NCBI RefSeq assembly: GCF_011297335.1
Contig: NZ_JAAOTJ010000002.1
Coordinates: forward strand, 720,774-784,773
DNA: 64,000 nt
Origin: Catellatospora methionotrophica
GTDB taxonomy: Bacteria; Actinomycetota; Actinomycetes; Mycobacteriales; Micromonosporaceae
Direction: 5' to 3'
The position numbers were made by a program, and so were the translations under genes. Shown here in pieces: positions 61,627 through 64,000 of the stretch (its first letter is position 1; each line of letters opens with the position of its first letter). Under the pieces are notes generated by a model. The model worked only from the letters and a program-made list of their open reading frames with translations. It was not told where the DNA came from and did not search any database.

Positions 61627-63935
61627 GCCCGTCCTGGCTGCGCGAACTGCTGCTCGGGGCGCGCATGGCGCTGGCCGGCGGCCGCTCCGGTCTGGTCCGC
61701 GCCGCCCTGACCGCCGTCGGCGTCGGCCTCGGGGTGGCGATGCTCCTGGCCGCCGTCAGCATCCCGCACATGATGCAGGCCCGTAGCGACCGCAACGCCG
61801 CCCGCGCCGACCAGAACTACGGCGCGCAGGTCGAGCACACCGACCGCAGCACCCTGGTCGGCGTCACCGACATGCAGTACCGTGACGCCGGCATCCGTGG
61901 CCGGCTGGTGCGGGCCGAAGGCTCCCAGCCGGTGGTCCCGCCCGGTCTGACCGCGCTGCCGCGACCGGGCGAGATGGTCGTGTCCCCGGCGCTGGCCCGG
62001 TTGCTCGTCACGCCGGAGGGCGCGCTGCTGCGCGAACGGCTGCACTACCCGGCGGCCGGGCTCATCGCCGACGAGGGCCTGCAGGGTCCCGGCGAACTCG
62101 CCTTCTACCTGGGCAGCGACACGCTGACCGCGGACACCTCCGGCGTCGGGCGGCGCAACAGCTTCGGCGACGAGAACACCTCCGACGGCCTGGACCCGGT
62201 GCTGCTGCTCCTCGTCGTGATCATCTTCGTGGTGCTGCTGCTGCCGGTCGCGATGTTCGTCGCGTCGGCGATCCGATTCGGCGGCGACAGCCGCGACCGG
62301 CGGCTGGCCGGAGTACGCCTGGTCGGCGCGGACACCGGCATGGCCCGGCGCATCGCCGCCGGGGAGGCCATGCTCAGCGCGCTGCTCGGCGTCGTGACCG
62401 GGGCGTTGATGTTCCTGGCCGGACGCTCGTTCGTGGGCTCGGTCGAGCTGATGGGCATCAGCGTCTACCCGGCCGACGTGCGGCCCGACCCCGTGTTGGC
62501 GGCGCTGATCGTCGCGGCGGTGCCCGCGGCCGCCGTCGTGGTCACCGTGCTGTCCCTGCGCCGGGTCATGATCGAACCCCTGGGCGTGGTACGCCGAGGT
62601 GGCGACACCAGGCGGCGGCTGTGGTGGCGGCTGATCCTGCCCGTGCTCGGCGTGCTCCTGCTGCTGCCACTGGTCGGCAGCGTCAGCAAGGAGAGCGAAG
62701 GCTTCAGTGAGTGGCAGGTCATCGGCGGGGTGTGCTTCATCCTGCTCGGCGTGGCCACCCTGCTGCCCTGGCTGGTGCAGTCGGTCGTCCGCCGCATCCA
62801 CGGCGGCCCGGTCGCCTGGCAGCTCGCCGTCCGGCGGCTCCAGCTCGACGGCAGCATGTCGGCGCGCGCCGTCACCGGGGTCGCGGTCGCGGTCGCCGGG
62901 GCGATCGGCCTGCAGATGATGTTCGCCGCAGTGGAGGCCAACTACCAGCGCTTCAGCGGTCAGGACCCGAGCCGGGCCCAGATCTCCGCCACCGTCGGCC
63001 TGCCGCACGGCTGGCCCGACGCGGCCGTGGCGACCGCCCGGTTCGCCGCGACGCCGGGCGTGACGGCGATCAGCTCCCGCAGCATCCTCACCATGGAGCT
63101 GGAGCCCAAGCCGGACGGCGAGATCCCGTCCGCGCCGCTGACCCTGGCCGGCTGCGACGACCTGCGCCGCCTCGCCGAGATCGGCGACTGCGCCGACGGT
63201 GACGCGTTCGTGGTGGACAATCCCGAGTTCACGCCGCCCGCGCCCGGCACGGCGGTCACCATCCGCGCGGACGACGACCCGGGCACGCCCTGGACGGTCC
63301 CGGCCGGGGCGCGCACCGTACGTCCGCTGATCGATCCGCTCAACGGGGCCACCGCCGGGGTGCTGGTCACGCCTGGTGCGCTGCCCGCGGCGGTCCTCGC
63401 CGGTCCGCACCTGTGGCTGCAGGCGCTGATCGCCGTGGACCCGGCCGCGACCGACGCGGTCGACAGGGTCGTCACCACCCGCTGGGAGCTCGACCAGTTC
63501 GGCAGCACCTGGGAACTCAACCCGACCGTGGTCGACAACAAGTTCGCCCAGGTGCGGCGGGGGCTGTTCGCCGGAGCCGCGGTGACGCTGCTGCTGATCG
63601 GCGCGAGCCTGCTCGTGGTCGTGCTGGAGCAGCTGCGCGACCGGCGCAGGCTGCTGGCCGTGCTGGTCGCGTTCGGCACCCGGCGGCGCACCATGAGCTG
63701 GGCGATCCTGTGGCAGACCGCGGTGCCGGTGGTGCTCGGCCTGGTGCTGGCCTGCGCCGCGGGCGTCGGCCTCGGCGCGGTGCTGCTGCGCATCATCGGC
63801 GCGCCGGTGGCGATCGACTGGACCGGTATCGGCGTGGTGTCCGCCCTGGCCGGAGCAGTGATCCTGCTGGTCACCGCGCTGAGCCTGCCGGTGCTCTGGC
63901 GCCTCATGCGCGCCGAGGGCCTGCGCACGGAGTGA
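61623..63935 (+). CDS. FtsX-like ABC permease
   Basis: A 770-aa membrane protein. One helix near the N-terminus (VRAALTAVGVGLGVAMLLAA), a first external domain, then helices around LLLLVVIIFVVLLLPVAMFV and an FtsX core, a second large external domain and a second FtsX core (LFAGAAVTLLLIGASLLVVV, VLVAFGTRRRTMSWAILWQT). This is the duplicated-FtsX layout of PadR-linked exporters. GTG start. Followed by a strong hairpin. Confidence 0.9.
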   Translation: MSPSWLRELLLGARMALAGGRSGLVRAALTAVGVGLGVAMLLAAVSIPHMMQARSDRNAARADQNYGAQVEHTDRSTLVGVTDMQYRDAGIRGRLVRAEGSQPVVPPGLTALPRPGEMVVSPALARLLVTPEGALLRERLHYPAAGLIADEGLQGPGELAFYLGSDTLTADTSGVGRRNSFGDENTSDGLDPVLLLLVVIIFVVLLLPVAMFVASAIRFGGDSRDRRLAGVRLVGADTGMARRIAAGEAMLSALLGVVTGALMFLAGRSFVGSVELMGISVYPADVRPDPVLAALIVAAVPAAAVVVTVLSLRRVMIEPLGVVRRGGDTRRRLWWRLILPVLGVLLLLPLVGSVSKESEGFSEWQVIGGVCFILLGVATLLPWLVQSVVRRIHGGPVAWQLAVRRLQLDGSMSARAVTGVAVAVAGAIGLQMMFAAVEANYQRFSGQDPSRAQISATVGLPHGWPDAAVATARFAATPGVTAISSRSILTMELEPKPDGEIPSAPLTLAGCDDLRRLAEIGDCADGDAFVVDNPEFTPPAPGTAVTIRADDDPGTPWTVPAGARTVRPLIDPLNGATAGVLVTPGALPAAVLAGPHLWLQALIAVDPAATDAVDRVVTTRWELDQFGSTWELNPTVVDNKFAQVRRGLFAGAAVTLLLIGASLLVVVLEQLRDRRRLLAVLVAFGTRRRTMSWAILWQTAVPVVLGLVLACAAGVGLGAVLLRIIGAPVAIDWTGIGVVSALAGAVILLVTALSLPVLWRLMRAEGLRTE

Positions 63936-63963
63936 CCGACCGGGGCTTCATGATCGCCGTTTC

Positions 63964-64000
63964 GGGTCAGAAACTGGTGGCCAACCACAGTTTCTGACCC
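63964..64000. terminator. Long palindromic hairpin at the window edge
   Basis: A perfect 12-bp inverted repeat (63964-63975 with 63989-64000) encloses a second small stem (GTGG at 63977-63980 with CCAC at 63985-63988). It lies 29 bases after the permease stop, so a bidirectional terminator is the simple reading. It could also be a dispersed palindromic repeat; the window ends exactly at its last base. Confidence 0.6.

Noticed and set aside
60882..63410. 842-codon antisense frame under the FtsX permease
   Set aside because: Rich in Asp/His/Gln/Arg with no fold signature; the sense strand encodes clear ABC genes.
1..64000. CRISPR arrays, tRNA or rRNA genes, prophage and integrase genes
   Set aside because: I scanned for regular repeats, cloverleaf ends, and integrase or transposase motifs and found none that I can support.

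Overview
The window is very GC-rich actinobacterial chromosome (about 70% G+C by eye, many GTG and some TTG starts, ATGA/GTGA gene overlaps). F420-dependent oxidoreductases, LtrA, SARP-type regulators, a DtpA/ECuC copper locus and cobalamin-controlled ECF genes suggest a filamentous actinomycete, most likely Micromonosporaceae; the family assignment is inference. I saw no rRNA, tRNA, CRISPR array or intact insertion sequence. Most very long ORFs opposite or out of frame with real genes are GC artefacts.

Layout. 0-5.3 kb: small stand-alone genes (DUF1877, a frameshifted S1-domain gene, GNAT, transglutaminase-like) and a coupled ArsR-SRPBCC-NTF2 operon, then an APH-type kinase. 5.3-6.7 kb: an mraY outside any cell-wall cluster, with a truncated DinB-like remnant fused to its start. 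6.9-19.5 kb: a 1,091-aa SARP/AAA regulator, a hemerythrin protein, a 1,055-aa secreted protein of unknown function, a FabH-like ketosynthase, a TPR protein preceded by a 27-codon ORF ending in WIEWCW, and a HutD-like gene.

19.7-28.4 kb: a cobalamin-responsive island. Three cobalamin riboswitches control two secreted alpha/alpha-barrel proteins (one with an LPVTG wall anchor), two secreted small-domain proteins of a shared family, and a complete ECF transporter (T, fused double ATPase, S). The layout suggests a bacterial split counterpart of intrinsic factor/transcobalamin feeding an ECF importer.

28.5-30.8 kb: a maleate-isomerase-family enzyme and TetR gene divergent from a cupin protein. 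30.8-39.1 kb: extracytoplasmic copper handling (CopC, PCuAC/ECuC, Tat DyP peroxidase, two YcnI-like proteins, CopC-CopD fusion, zinc-finger membrane protein, PepSY protein). 39.1-44.4 kb: two CNNM/TlyC proteins, a ComB homologue, DedA and hypotheticals. 44.7-47 kb: an M4 metalloprotease with a P-domain.

47-53.7 kb: a probable natural-product cluster with OleA-, OleC- and OleD-like enzymes, two P450s and a GT2, but no OleB; a beta-lactone product is a reasonable prediction. 53.7-64 kb: NmrA-like, a DxDGDG-repeat protein, PanE, a cis-prenyltransferase, LtrA, an LLM/PPOX F420 pair, a SAP-like protein, and a PadR-controlled ABC exporter ending in a strong hairpin at the window edge.
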